64,000 nt of DNA from Saprospiraceae bacterium (GTDB taxonomy: Bacteria; Bacteroidota; Bacteroidia; Chitinophagales; Saprospiraceae). A program made the translations under genes and the position numbers. The stretch lies in NCBI GenBank assembly GCA_041392805.1, contig JAWKLJ010000001.1:3224001-3288000 (forward strand). Direction: 5' to 3'. This document shows positions 17,287-24,162 of this stretch, in pieces. The notes under the pieces are model-generated. The model saw only the letters and a program-made list of their open reading frames with translations, did no database searches and was not told the DNA's origin. The stretch's first letter is position 1. Each line of letters opens with the position of its first letter.

Positions 17287-17646
17287 ATGAAACATAGGGT
17301 CCTCTTTCTTTGCTTTTGTGTCTGCCATTTTGCTTGTACTGCTCAGGTCATCAAACAATATACAGAAGAAAAAACGGGACAACTTGTGCTAACCCCCAGC
17401 ATCAGTGTTCCTTTTGAAAATGATGTACAGTGGTGGATGGAAAACAGGGGTAAGGATTATTATGGGATGAATGCGATTGATGCGGCGGCTTTAATCAATG
17501 CGCTGCGCTTACAGGGCAACGATAAAGCGGAGTTAATCCTGACTCAAAACAAGGGCTATAGACCTGATGGCACCCGCCACCCTCACTCCTGGAGCATTGT
17601 GGATGAACAGGAATTGGTAGATTGGTTTGCGGGATTATTGGAATAA
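17287..17646 (+). CDS. Small secreted hypothetical protein
   Basis: Starting at the ATG at 17287, the protein of ~119 residues has a signal peptide (MKHRVLFLCFCVCHFACTAQ). The open frame extends upstream to a GTG at 17251 and another ATG at 17269; I chose the start that puts the basic n-region at the terminus. The mature part contains VQWWMENRGKDYYGMNAIDAAALINAL and ends RHPHSWSIVDEQELVDWFAGLL. I do not recognise a family. It converges on the Rieske operon, 44 bases from its last gene. Confidence 0.6.
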   Translation: MKHRVLFLCFCVCHFACTAQVIKQYTEEKTGQLVLTPSISVPFENDVQWWMENRGKDYYGMNAIDAAALINALRLQGNDKAELILTQNKGYRPDGTRHPHSWSIVDEQELVDWFAGLLE

Positions 17647-17690
17647 AGCAAGGCTGTTGTTGTTGGAAAACACGCTACATCAGCACCATG

Positions 17691-18545
17691 TTATTTTGTT
17701 GTCAATGCGCCAAGCAATCCCTCCCCGCACATCGGTACATCCAGCATCAACCGGGTGCCCAGGCGTTGAATCTCAGCCGTTTCATCCCATTGCAAGGCCA
17801 GCCAATCATCATACTGTACGACTTGTCCACTCAGTTGTACCGCCTCCCCTACGACGGCCAAAACACGCTCATTGATGGCTTGTCCTTCCTTGCCTTTTAG
17901 CAATAGATACTGTGTACTTCCATCTGCCAGGCGCGTTTTTAAAACCGGAGGAATACCTCCCGCGATGCACAAAGCAGCGCAAGAGCGATGCACCTTCCCT
18001 TCTCCGGGTTTCATCACGCCAAAATAACATTTGGGATCTGCTATTTCGCCGACGAGGGTGAAAGTTTGCAACCGTTTGATGTTGCGCCGTAGGGGTTGTG
18101 TTGGTTCGACTTGTAAGACAGATTCAGGCCCATTTGTCAATTCCAAAAGCGTCTTTCCGTCGTGATAGATTAAAGTTCCTTCCAAAGTGAGCATCTTCCC
18201 CTCCAAATCCACCTTTTTTTCGGCTGCGTAGGCTTCCAGGGCCGCTTCTGCACCATGTTTACCAAAACCAATGAGTAAGATACTTTGGATAACGGCTTGT
18301 CCATCTATATCTTGTCCCTGGTTCACTTGCAAAAGCGGCACCGGGTTGGTCGTCAATATACCACTAACAACGCTAAGCTGGCCTAACTCAAAAGTAGCCG
18401 TACTAAAATCTCTTTGCCCTTTGACCATTACAAATGCGGCAACCAAAGCCAATAGGAACATCCCTACTAAAAATACGCGAATGACTCGCCAATTCGCGTT
18501 AGGCATTTGAGGGAAATAACCAATATAAAAATCTTGCTTTGACAT
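17691..18545 (-). CDS. Membrane-anchored protein with conserved-looking Cys/His motif, last gene of Rieske operon
   Basis: The 284-residue protein has one membrane segment (~residues 21-42, VFLVGMFLLALVAAFVMV) with the rest probably on the periplasmic side. Around residue 165-200 is the unusual block DPKCYFGVMKPGEGK followed by HRSCAALCIAGGIPP, which holds three cysteines and one histidine and looks like a metal- or cofactor-binding or disulfide site. I recall this block only as part of an uncharacterised family and cannot give a function. The surrounding beta-rich segments (LEGKMLTLEGTLIYHDGKTLLEL, VQLSGQVVQYDDWLAL) suggest OB-fold-like domains. It is 26 bases downstream of the Rieske/cytochrome b gene and most likely works with it. 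Confidence 0.72.
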   Translation of the reverse strand: MSKQDFYIGYFPQMPNANWRVIRVFLVGMFLLALVAAFVMVKGQRDFSTATFELGQLSVVSGILTTNPVPLLQVNQGQDIDGQAVIQSILLIGFGKHGAEAALEAYAAEKKVDLEGKMLTLEGTLIYHDGKTLLELTNGPESVLQVEPTQPLRRNIKRLQTFTLVGEIADPKCYFGVMKPGEGKVHRSCAALCIAGGIPPVLKTRLADGSTQYLLLKGKEGQAINERVLAVVGEAVQLSGQVVQYDDWLALQWDETAEIQRLGTRLMLDVPMCGEGLLGALTTK

Positions 18546-18571
18546 TGTTTTCTATTTTGCTACAGCCTCCA

Positions 18572-19603
18572 CTAATAAATAGCGGCAGGCCGTTCAGTGC
18601 CTTCCGGATAGGGACTAGGATGAATATATACCATCCCCGCTTCCACTTTTACATCATATGTACTTACTTTCTCCGTAAATGGCGGCGGAGATTGGCCATT
18701 TTGCGGCAAATATTGATAGCCATGCCAAGGGCAGGTAATGCAGCCATCTACTATCTTTCCTTCACCTAATGGTCCATTTTGATGCTTACATACATTATTA
18801 ATGGCCGATATTTTTCCATCATATTTAAAAATAGCGATGTTTTCCGCTCCCAGGATAACAACCTTAGCGCGGTTTTCTGCTATCTCTTCAAGCTTACAAA
18901 CGGGCACAAAACCCGCTTTAGCGGAGCCAACCATTTTGGATTCACCTGTTTTTTCTTTTAGGGCAGCAGCGACATGGAGGCCAATGACACCAAGCATGCC
19001 TACCCCCAGAAAAGTGGCGCCCAGGGGCACGCCCTCCTGCTGCAAAACACCTAAAGCCACATGTAATACCAATAAGCCATAGGCCACATACACCATCATG
19101 TGCAAAGCCTTCCATAGCTTCGGATGGAGGTTTTCCAACCAAAAATCATGGCTGGTGGCTGCCATTAAAAACAAGATAATTAAAGCAAAAAAACCAAATA
19201 CCTGAAATGGAAACTGAGAGATCGTCAGGTAATTGGGGTTGGACGTAAAAAGAGACACTATAGGGCCTACATCCCCCAGCGCATGAAATTGGATCAACCC
19301 AAACAGTCCATGTATCAAAGCGATTAAAAACATGCTCACACCAAAATGGCGGCGGTTATAAAGTAATGGCAAAAAACGAGGGCTCAAGCGACACAAGGGA
19401 CCAATCATCAGGATGATATGGAGCATTAAAAAAGCAAGGGTAGCCGTTGCTCTGATGATGAGCGTCTCCGGGCTTATTGTAGGGTGCAACAAAAATTGGA
19501 AAGCAGCAAAGAGGATTAGATATAAGCCTACGAAAGCCAACAGTGCAAGATCGTATCGCTTCTTTTGTCGGTTCCATAATATCGGGGAATATTTCACACT
19601 CAT
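18572..19603 (-). CDS. Ferric-reductase-like cytochrome b fused to a Rieske [2Fe-2S] domain
   Basis: Residues 18-215 hold six transmembrane helices like the ferric reductase/MsrQ family, with histidines in membrane segments that could bind heme b (H62, H98, H168, H181). Residues ~233-340 are a Rieske-type ferredoxin domain with the cluster motif CKH (C272, H274) and CPWH (C291, H294), in the dioxygenase-ferredoxin style CKHQNGPLGEG...CITCPWHGYQY. The fusion implies electron transfer between membrane heme and a soluble [2Fe-2S] cluster. There is no FAD/NADH domain, unlike true ferric reductases, and no MsrP molybdoenzyme is nearby. The gene is third of four closely packed genes. The electron donor and acceptor are unknown. 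Confidence 0.88.
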   Translation of the reverse strand: MSVKYSPILWNRQKKRYDLALLAFVGLYLILFAAFQFLLHPTISPETLIIRATATLAFLMLHIILMIGPLCRLSPRFLPLLYNRRHFGVSMFLIALIHGLFGLIQFHALGDVGPIVSLFTSNPNYLTISQFPFQVFGFFALIILFLMAATSHDFWLENLHPKLWKALHMMVYVAYGLLVLHVALGVLQQEGVPLGATFLGVGMLGVIGLHVAAALKEKTGESKMVGSAKAGFVPVCKLEEIAENRAKVVILGAENIAIFKYDGKISAINNVCKHQNGPLGEGKIVDGCITCPWHGYQYLPQNGQSPPPFTEKVSTYDVKVEAGMVYIHPSPYPEGTERPAAIY

Positions 19604-19618
19604 ATCGTCGCGCTTAAT

Positions 19619-20065
19619 TTATTTCGTTTGCAATTCGATGGCATCTATTTTTTCTTTGCGAAGCGGGTCATATTGTAACAAGTAAGCAGGTGATTGCGCA
19701 AAGACCAAGCTATCCACTACAAATCGTTGGTGCCCCTGCGCGCCAACCGCACCTAGGAGCCGCCCTGAATTGACATCAGCATCCGGTGCGTCCGCCAGGT
19801 AAAAAAGGGCCAATGAATGAGTCGTCGCCAAGGTAAGATTGAGCTCAAGGTAATATTTATTTGATTCGTCCTTGCTAAACCAGGCTTTTAGTGTTGGCAG
19901 ATTCACCAGTTCTTTGAGCAATGTCGTATTAAGGGCGTTAATGGAAGTAGCTGAGGTGCCAATAGGCGTCGGTCTGGCTTTCAAAGCAACGATGTAGCTT
20001 AATGGCAGGACGAGCGCTAGGGCCAACCACATCAACCGATGGCGTTTTCTTAGTTTGAGGATCAT
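19619..20065 (-). CDS. Membrane-anchored hypothetical protein of Rieske operon
   Basis: The start is set at 20065 because its ATG overlaps the TGA stop of the preceding gene (ATGA), a usual sign of coupling. The 148-residue protein has one N-terminal membrane segment (RLMWLALALVLPLSYIVAL) and a soluble domain of ~115 residues with beta character (KYYLELNLTLATTHSLALFYLADAP, RLLGAVGAQGHQRFVVDSL). I recognise no family, and it has no cysteine or CxxCH motif for a cofactor. Fifteen bases separate it from the Rieske/cytochrome b gene. It is probably an accessory or structural partner. Confidence 0.72.
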   Translation of the reverse strand: MILKLRKRHRLMWLALALVLPLSYIVALKARPTPIGTSATSINALNTTLLKELVNLPTLKAWFSKDESNKYYLELNLTLATTHSLALFYLADAPDADVNSGRLLGAVGAQGHQRFVVDSLVFAQSPAYLLQYDPLRKEKIDAIELQTK

Positions 20066-20265
20066 CTTTTTATTGCTTTTCTTAAAAGTATAGGCCACAG
20101 CGCAATCGTTCCAGGGAGAATCAATGCTTTAAAAAACCAGGAAGTACCAATCGTTTTTTCGTCCATCCTCGCCAGGCCTTTCCATAAAAAAAAGACAGCG
20201 AACAGGATTCCTATGATTAGATACAAAAGCAACACGGTGGAAAAGGCCAAAGCGAAGGTTTTCAT
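20062..20265 (-). CDS. Small two-helix membrane protein, first gene of Rieske operon
   Basis: The 67-residue product has two hydrophobic helices (VLLLYLIIGILFAVFFLW and ALILPGTIALWPILL) separated by a polar turn with KGLARMDEKTIGTSW, and a basic C-terminus (LRKAIKR). The ATG at 20265 gives this minimal form; an in-frame ATG at 20292, preceded by a GGGGAAG-like stretch, would add nine residues. It is the first gene after the operon promoter and its stop overlaps the next start. Small proteins of this kind often support assembly of cytochrome complexes; that role is only inferred. Confidence 0.7.
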   Translation of the reverse strand: MKTFALAFSTVLLLYLIIGILFAVFFLWKGLARMDEKTIGTSWFFKALILPGTIALWPILLRKAIKR

Positions 20266-20317
20266 TATTAGGCAGTTTATTTGGAAATTCATGAACTTCC
20301 CCCAGTCCATAAGATAG

Positions 20318-20348
20318 CAAAATTAAAAATGTTAGTTTGAAAAACAAA
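20318..20348 (-). promoter_or_regulatory. Promoter of the Rieske/cytochrome b operon (TTTG-N19-TAATTTTG)
   Basis: On the minus strand TTTG (20348-20345) and TAATTTTG (20325-20318) are 19 bases apart, a full match to the Bacteroidota consensus. It leaves a leader of roughly 20-45 bases before the first gene of the operon, depending on the start used. Confidence 0.78.
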
Positions 20349-20548
20349 CCTGTGTTTTTTACAAAAAAAATGATTCCAAATTTGGCCCCTCCAATGGCTC
20401 AAAAATTGGGATTGTCAATTTTTGCTTTGTGCTATTTAAATTACCTGCCGACTAACCGATAAAGATGATAAAATTTATTCCCCGAATCTCAAATTTATCC
20501 CCTTAGATATATAAATTCGTCATTTTTACCCTTTGTATTTTATATTCA

Positions 20549-21958
20549 ATGCTACTTATTTTTATAGGCTTCTATCTATTAGGAACAATTGCCATCGGCT
20601 GGTGGGCTTCACGAAAGGTGAAAACAGCCAAAGATTTTGCCATTGCAGGGCGAAATTTACCTTTGATCGTCGCTTCCTCTGCCCTATTTGCGACTTGGTT
20701 TGGGTCAGAAACGATTATGGGGGCATCTTCTGAGTTTATCGACAATGGGGTCATGGGCATCATTGAAGATCCCTTTGGTGCAGCATTATGCCTTGTATTG
20801 GTAGGATTGTTTTTTGCCCGTCCTTTGTATCGGCTCAATATTCTGACTTTCAACGATTTTTTCAAACTTCGCTTTAATAAACAAACAGAATTCATTTCTG
20901 TCATTTTTATGGTTCCTTCCTATTTTGGTTGGATTGCGGCCCAACTTGTTGCCATGTCCATTGTTTTGCATGCTATTTCAGGGCTGCCGGTTTTCTGGGG
21001 TATCATTACTTGTACGGTTGTCGTGGTCATTTATACTTATATTGGTGGCATGTGGGCCGTTTCTATCACTGATTTTGTGCAAACTATTATGATTGTATTG
21101 GGCCTCGTTTTATTAGCGGCTCAATTATTTAGCCAGGTGGGTAGCCTTGATCGGTTGGTAGAAGACACCCCAGCTGATTTTTTCACTTTTTTGCCCAAAG
21201 GAGATTTACATAGCCTTTCCCATTACTTTGCAGCCTGGATTACGATTGGCTTGGGGTCCATTCCACAGCAGGATGTTTTTCAGAGAGTGATGGCATCCAA
21301 ATCAGAACGGACAGCAGTGAATGCGTCCTATATTGGCGGTCTTACTTACCTTACGATTGGGATGATTCCTTTATTCATTGGGTTGTGTGGGAAAGTACTT
21401 TATCCTGAAATGAATGAGCTTGATCCACAAATGATCATTCCTCAAATGGTGCTTCAGCATAGTAGTCTATTTATCCAAATTCTGTTTTTCGGGGCCTTGC
21501 TGTCGGCCATTCTCAGCACAACCTCTGGTGCCATTTTAGCCCCCGCCACTGTGATTGGCGAAAACCTTATTCGCCCTTACCTGAAAAATATAAGCGATGA
21601 AAAATTGCTACAGATGATGCGCTGGTCGGTCGTCGGAGTAGCTATTTGTTCGGCTGCTATGGCCAATTGGAACACCAATATTTTTGAACTGGTTAGCCAA
21701 TCTTCCGCCTTAAGTTTGGTCGCCTTATTTGTCCCATTAACCGCAGGCTTATACTGGAAAAAAGCTTCCAGCCTTGGCGCCTTGTCTGCCATTATAGTCG
21801 GGACAGTCGTCTGGATAGTTTGTGAAATGATGGCAACAGCCATCCCCAGTATTATTTACGGTGGCTTGGCTAGCCTTTTAGGCATGTTCATTGGCAGCTA
21901 TATTCGCCCTGACAATAGTCAGGAACAGTATATACTTTTGACACAAAATAACTCCTGA
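20549..21958 (+). CDS. Sodium:solute symporter (SSS family)
   Basis: The 469-residue protein has about 12-13 membrane helices and begins with the first helix and GWWASRKVKTAKDFAIAGRNLP, the pattern of the SSS family (PutP/SglT). Further family landmarks are FATWFGSETIMGASSEF, GMWAVSITDFVQTIMIVLG and the fifth-helix region ITIGLGSIPQQDVFQRVMASKS. It imports an organic solute with sodium; the substrate cannot be read from the sequence, as proline, sugar and carboxylate transporters share these motifs. It stands alone, divergent from the Rieske operon. No catabolic gene nearby suggests a substrate. Confidence 0.9.
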   Translation: MLLIFIGFYLLGTIAIGWWASRKVKTAKDFAIAGRNLPLIVASSALFATWFGSETIMGASSEFIDNGVMGIIEDPFGAALCLVLVGLFFARPLYRLNILTFNDFFKLRFNKQTEFISVIFMVPSYFGWIAAQLVAMSIVLHAISGLPVFWGIITCTVVVVIYTYIGGMWAVSITDFVQTIMIVLGLVLLAAQLFSQVGSLDRLVEDTPADFFTFLPKGDLHSLSHYFAAWITIGLGSIPQQDVFQRVMASKSERTAVNASYIGGLTYLTIGMIPLFIGLCGKVLYPEMNELDPQMIIPQMVLQHSSLFIQILFFGALLSAILSTTSGAILAPATVIGENLIRPYLKNISDEKLLQMMRWSVVGVAICSAAMANWNTNIFELVSQSSALSLVALFVPLTAGLYWKKASSLGALSAIIVGTVVWIVCEMMATAIPSIIYGGLASLLGMFIGSYIRPDNSQEQYILLTQNNS

Positions 21959-21969
21959 GTATTTTTTTT

Positions 21970-21977
21970 TACCTTTG
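21970..21977 (+). promoter_or_regulatory. -7 element TACCTTTG
   Basis: TACCTTTG fits TAnnTTTG exactly and lies 22 bases before the start of the following gene. I see no TTTG at the expected upstream distance. Confidence 0.45.
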
Positions 21978-21999
21978 AGTACTTCAAATTGTCTTTTTA

Positions 22000-22635
22000 A
22001 TGCACGAAATTTTCGACGATATCAAGGATGCCCTTTTCGGGAATGAGCGCCAGGCTGATTTTTCGCAGTTTGCAAAACGTTATAACTTAACTTATCAAAA
22101 GAAATTCCCGTTCAAAGACCTTGACTTCGAATTAAGAGACACCGCTCTTTTTAATGGCAAAAAAAGAAAAGTGGTTCGAAATTTCTGCAATCAGGCTTTA
22201 TCTGCCCTTCCTGGAAGCTTGCAACTATTTGATTATTTATATTATCCCGACAGTGGAAAAAAATCAACAACTGTCGCTTTACTGGAATCTTCTACCTTCA
22301 ATTTTCCTTCTTTCCTCATTCGCCCCAAAAGAACCATTGAAAAACTAGGATCCCTTTTTGTAAAAAATAAGGTAGAGTTTAAGGAAAATCCCCTTTTCAA
22401 CCAGGTTTACGTATTTACAAGCACTTCTAAAAATAGCGTTAAGCCCTTAATTCGAAAGGAATTACTGGACCTACTCCTAACGGAAAACCACCTTTGGTTA
22501 GAGGGGAAAGGCCCCTTCCTTCTCGTCTACGAAAAAAACAAACTACAACCGATAGATAAACTTCTAAGCTTCTACGAGGATGTCCTCGAACTGGCCGAAC
22601 TTATTAATAGGGAACCACCTGGAGATTTTGTTTAA
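22000..22635 (+). CDS. Hypothetical cytoplasmic protein
   Basis: The 211-residue protein has no signal peptide or membrane segment. Its middle part, FPSFLIRPKRTIEKLGSLF then FKENPLFNQVYVFTS and a final LWLEGKGPFLLVYEKNKLQPIDKLLSFYEDVLELA, follows the order of a broad family of uncharacterised bacterial proteins in which a 'FPxFxLRP' segment is followed by a 'NPxFxxxYxV' segment; I base this on pattern memory only. It lies between the symporter and the TPR-vWA gene on the same strand, 37 bases before the latter, so the two may be cotranscribed. No function is known to me. Confidence 0.72.
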   Translation: MHEIFDDIKDALFGNERQADFSQFAKRYNLTYQKKFPFKDLDFELRDTALFNGKKRKVVRNFCNQALSALPGSLQLFDYLYYPDSGKKSTTVALLESSTFNFPSFLIRPKRTIEKLGSLFVKNKVEFKENPLFNQVYVFTSTSKNSVKPLIRKELLDLLLTENHLWLEGKGPFLLVYEKNKLQPIDKLLSFYEDVLELAELINREPPGDFV

Positions 22636-22672
22636 ATGAACAACTTCTTTGACAAATACGATTGATTTTTCC

Positions 22673-24082
22673 ATGAACAAATCCCGATTACTCTTTCTCC
22701 TTTTTGTGCTTATCCATACTTCTTTTTCGCCGCCACGGGGAGGGGGTAAAACAGAAGCCTATCAACACTACTTCAAAGGTGCCTACTATTATGGAGAAGA
22801 ACGATTTCAGGCAGCATTAGGCCATTTTAGGCAGGCTTATGCTGCCGTACCTGAAGAATTTAATTTCGCCTTGTCACTGGGTTTGTGCCTTAGCCGCCTA
22901 GGCAAGGCAGAGGAAGGCCTGGATATCATTTCAACCGGTGAAAAAACGATCCGGGAAACCGATCCGGATTTCAAAAAAAAACAAGCCTTAAAGTATTTCA
23001 TTGAGGGGATGATCTACCTGTACGGCGAACAATATTACAAAGCGATTCCACTGATCCGAACTAGTATAAAATTCCAGGAAGAGATCAAGAAAAATAAAAC
23101 CCTAAGTATTTTTTACAATGCCCTGGGATATGCCCAAATGATGGATCAGGGCAAAAATACGCACAAAAAAAACAACATGGGGCCTCACCTTCATGTGCAT
23201 AGCCGCGATATGATAAGAAGTCGCGATAATTTTGAAAAGGCGCTACTTTTTGATGGTTATAACCAGCGTGCACGCTACAATTACAAGATATTGTCTGATT
23301 CTTTAAAGTTAACACAGGATGTCCAAATGGGGTCCCTTGCCGAAGAAGATAAGGACAGTATTGAAATTCACCCCACCTATAAAAACTTACCTTATAATGC
23401 CAGTCAGTTAAAGGCCTTCACGGAGTATGACGAAGTGGTTTTTCTTTTGGATATTTCCGGTTCAATGGTCATGGAAAAAGTAACGTGTAAAGGCCAAACG
23501 CGATTTCAGGTCATGAAAGAAACCGCCCTTTATATGCTTGAAGTCATTGACCCAGCCGTGAAGGTGGGCATCGGCACCATCGGCGGCGATTGCGGAACCG
23601 TGCCACGGCTATGGATTCCGGTAGGTAGCCGATCTCGCAAAGACCTCAAATACGATCTGGAATTCCTCGTTCCAGATGGGACAACACCGCTCTTGAATAT
23701 CCTGCAAGAAACACCAGCGCTTTTCACAAAAGGAACAGGGAAAAGACGATCTATTTTTTTTATTAGTGATGGTGCCAATATTTGCCGGGCCGGTGGGGTG
23801 GATATTTGCGAATGGTCAGAAAGACTCCTTCAAAAAAACATTACCCTCAATATTCTTACTTTCCTCTACGCTAGCCTGGACAACACCAATGCTTTCGCGG
23901 AATACACCTGCCTGGCTGAAAACACGGAAGGCGAAATTCTTTATTTAGATGTCAATCGCTGTAGACTCAAACCCTTCGCGTTCAACCTTATCCAAAGTTG
24001 TCAACTTGAAATTCCTGAATTGAAACGGGTAGATTGTTGGGGGCCTGCCGTTAAAGACTTATGGGGCGTATTTTTAGAATAA
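22673..24082 (+). CDS. Secreted TPR and von Willebrand factor A domain protein
   Basis: The ATG at 22673 is followed by a signal peptide (MNKSRLLFLLFVLIHTSFS). Residues ~25-225 carry about four TPR-like helix pairs (AYQHYFKGAYYYGEERFQAALGHF, YAAVPEEFNFALSLGLCLS, and a region with RDNFEKALLFDGYNQRARYNYKIL). Residues ~255-450 are a vWA domain with the MIDAS start FLLDISGSM (DxSxS), a later threonine (DGTTPLL) and FFISDGANIC. The domain has many cysteines, suggesting disulfides outside the cytoplasm. BatA/BatB-type vWA proteins of Bacteroidota are similar in plan, but here neither MoxR nor other Bat genes are present. It probably binds a protein partner at the envelope. Confidence 0.85.
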   Translation: MNKSRLLFLLFVLIHTSFSPPRGGGKTEAYQHYFKGAYYYGEERFQAALGHFRQAYAAVPEEFNFALSLGLCLSRLGKAEEGLDIISTGEKTIRETDPDFKKKQALKYFIEGMIYLYGEQYYKAIPLIRTSIKFQEEIKKNKTLSIFYNALGYAQMMDQGKNTHKKNNMGPHLHVHSRDMIRSRDNFEKALLFDGYNQRARYNYKILSDSLKLTQDVQMGSLAEEDKDSIEIHPTYKNLPYNASQLKAFTEYDEVVFLLDISGSMVMEKVTCKGQTRFQVMKETALYMLEVIDPAVKVGIGTIGGDCGTVPRLWIPVGSRSRKDLKYDLEFLVPDGTTPLLNILQETPALFTKGTGKRRSIFFISDGANICRAGGVDICEWSERLLQKNITLNILTFLYASLDNTNAFAEYTCLAENTEGEILYLDVNRCRLKPFAFNLIQSCQLEIPELKRVDCWGPAVKDLWGVFLE

Positions 24083-24125
24083 CTTCAAAGCAAACAATTA
24101 TACCTAAAAAACGTTTCTAAAAGTC

Positions 24126-24133
24126 TAACTTTG
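24126..24133 (+). promoter_or_regulatory. purF promoter -7 element TAACTTTG
   Basis: TAACTTTG matches TAnnTTTG and lies 29 bases before the purF start codon. The matching -33 TTTG is not evident. Confidence 0.55.
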
Positions 24134-24162
24134 CACCTTTAAAATAAACTAGCGAGGCCTCG

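Noticed and set aside
17622..17900. Plus-strand frames opposite the end of the 284-residue protein gene
   Set aside because: They are shadows of the minus-strand gene, without start signals or conserved-looking motifs.
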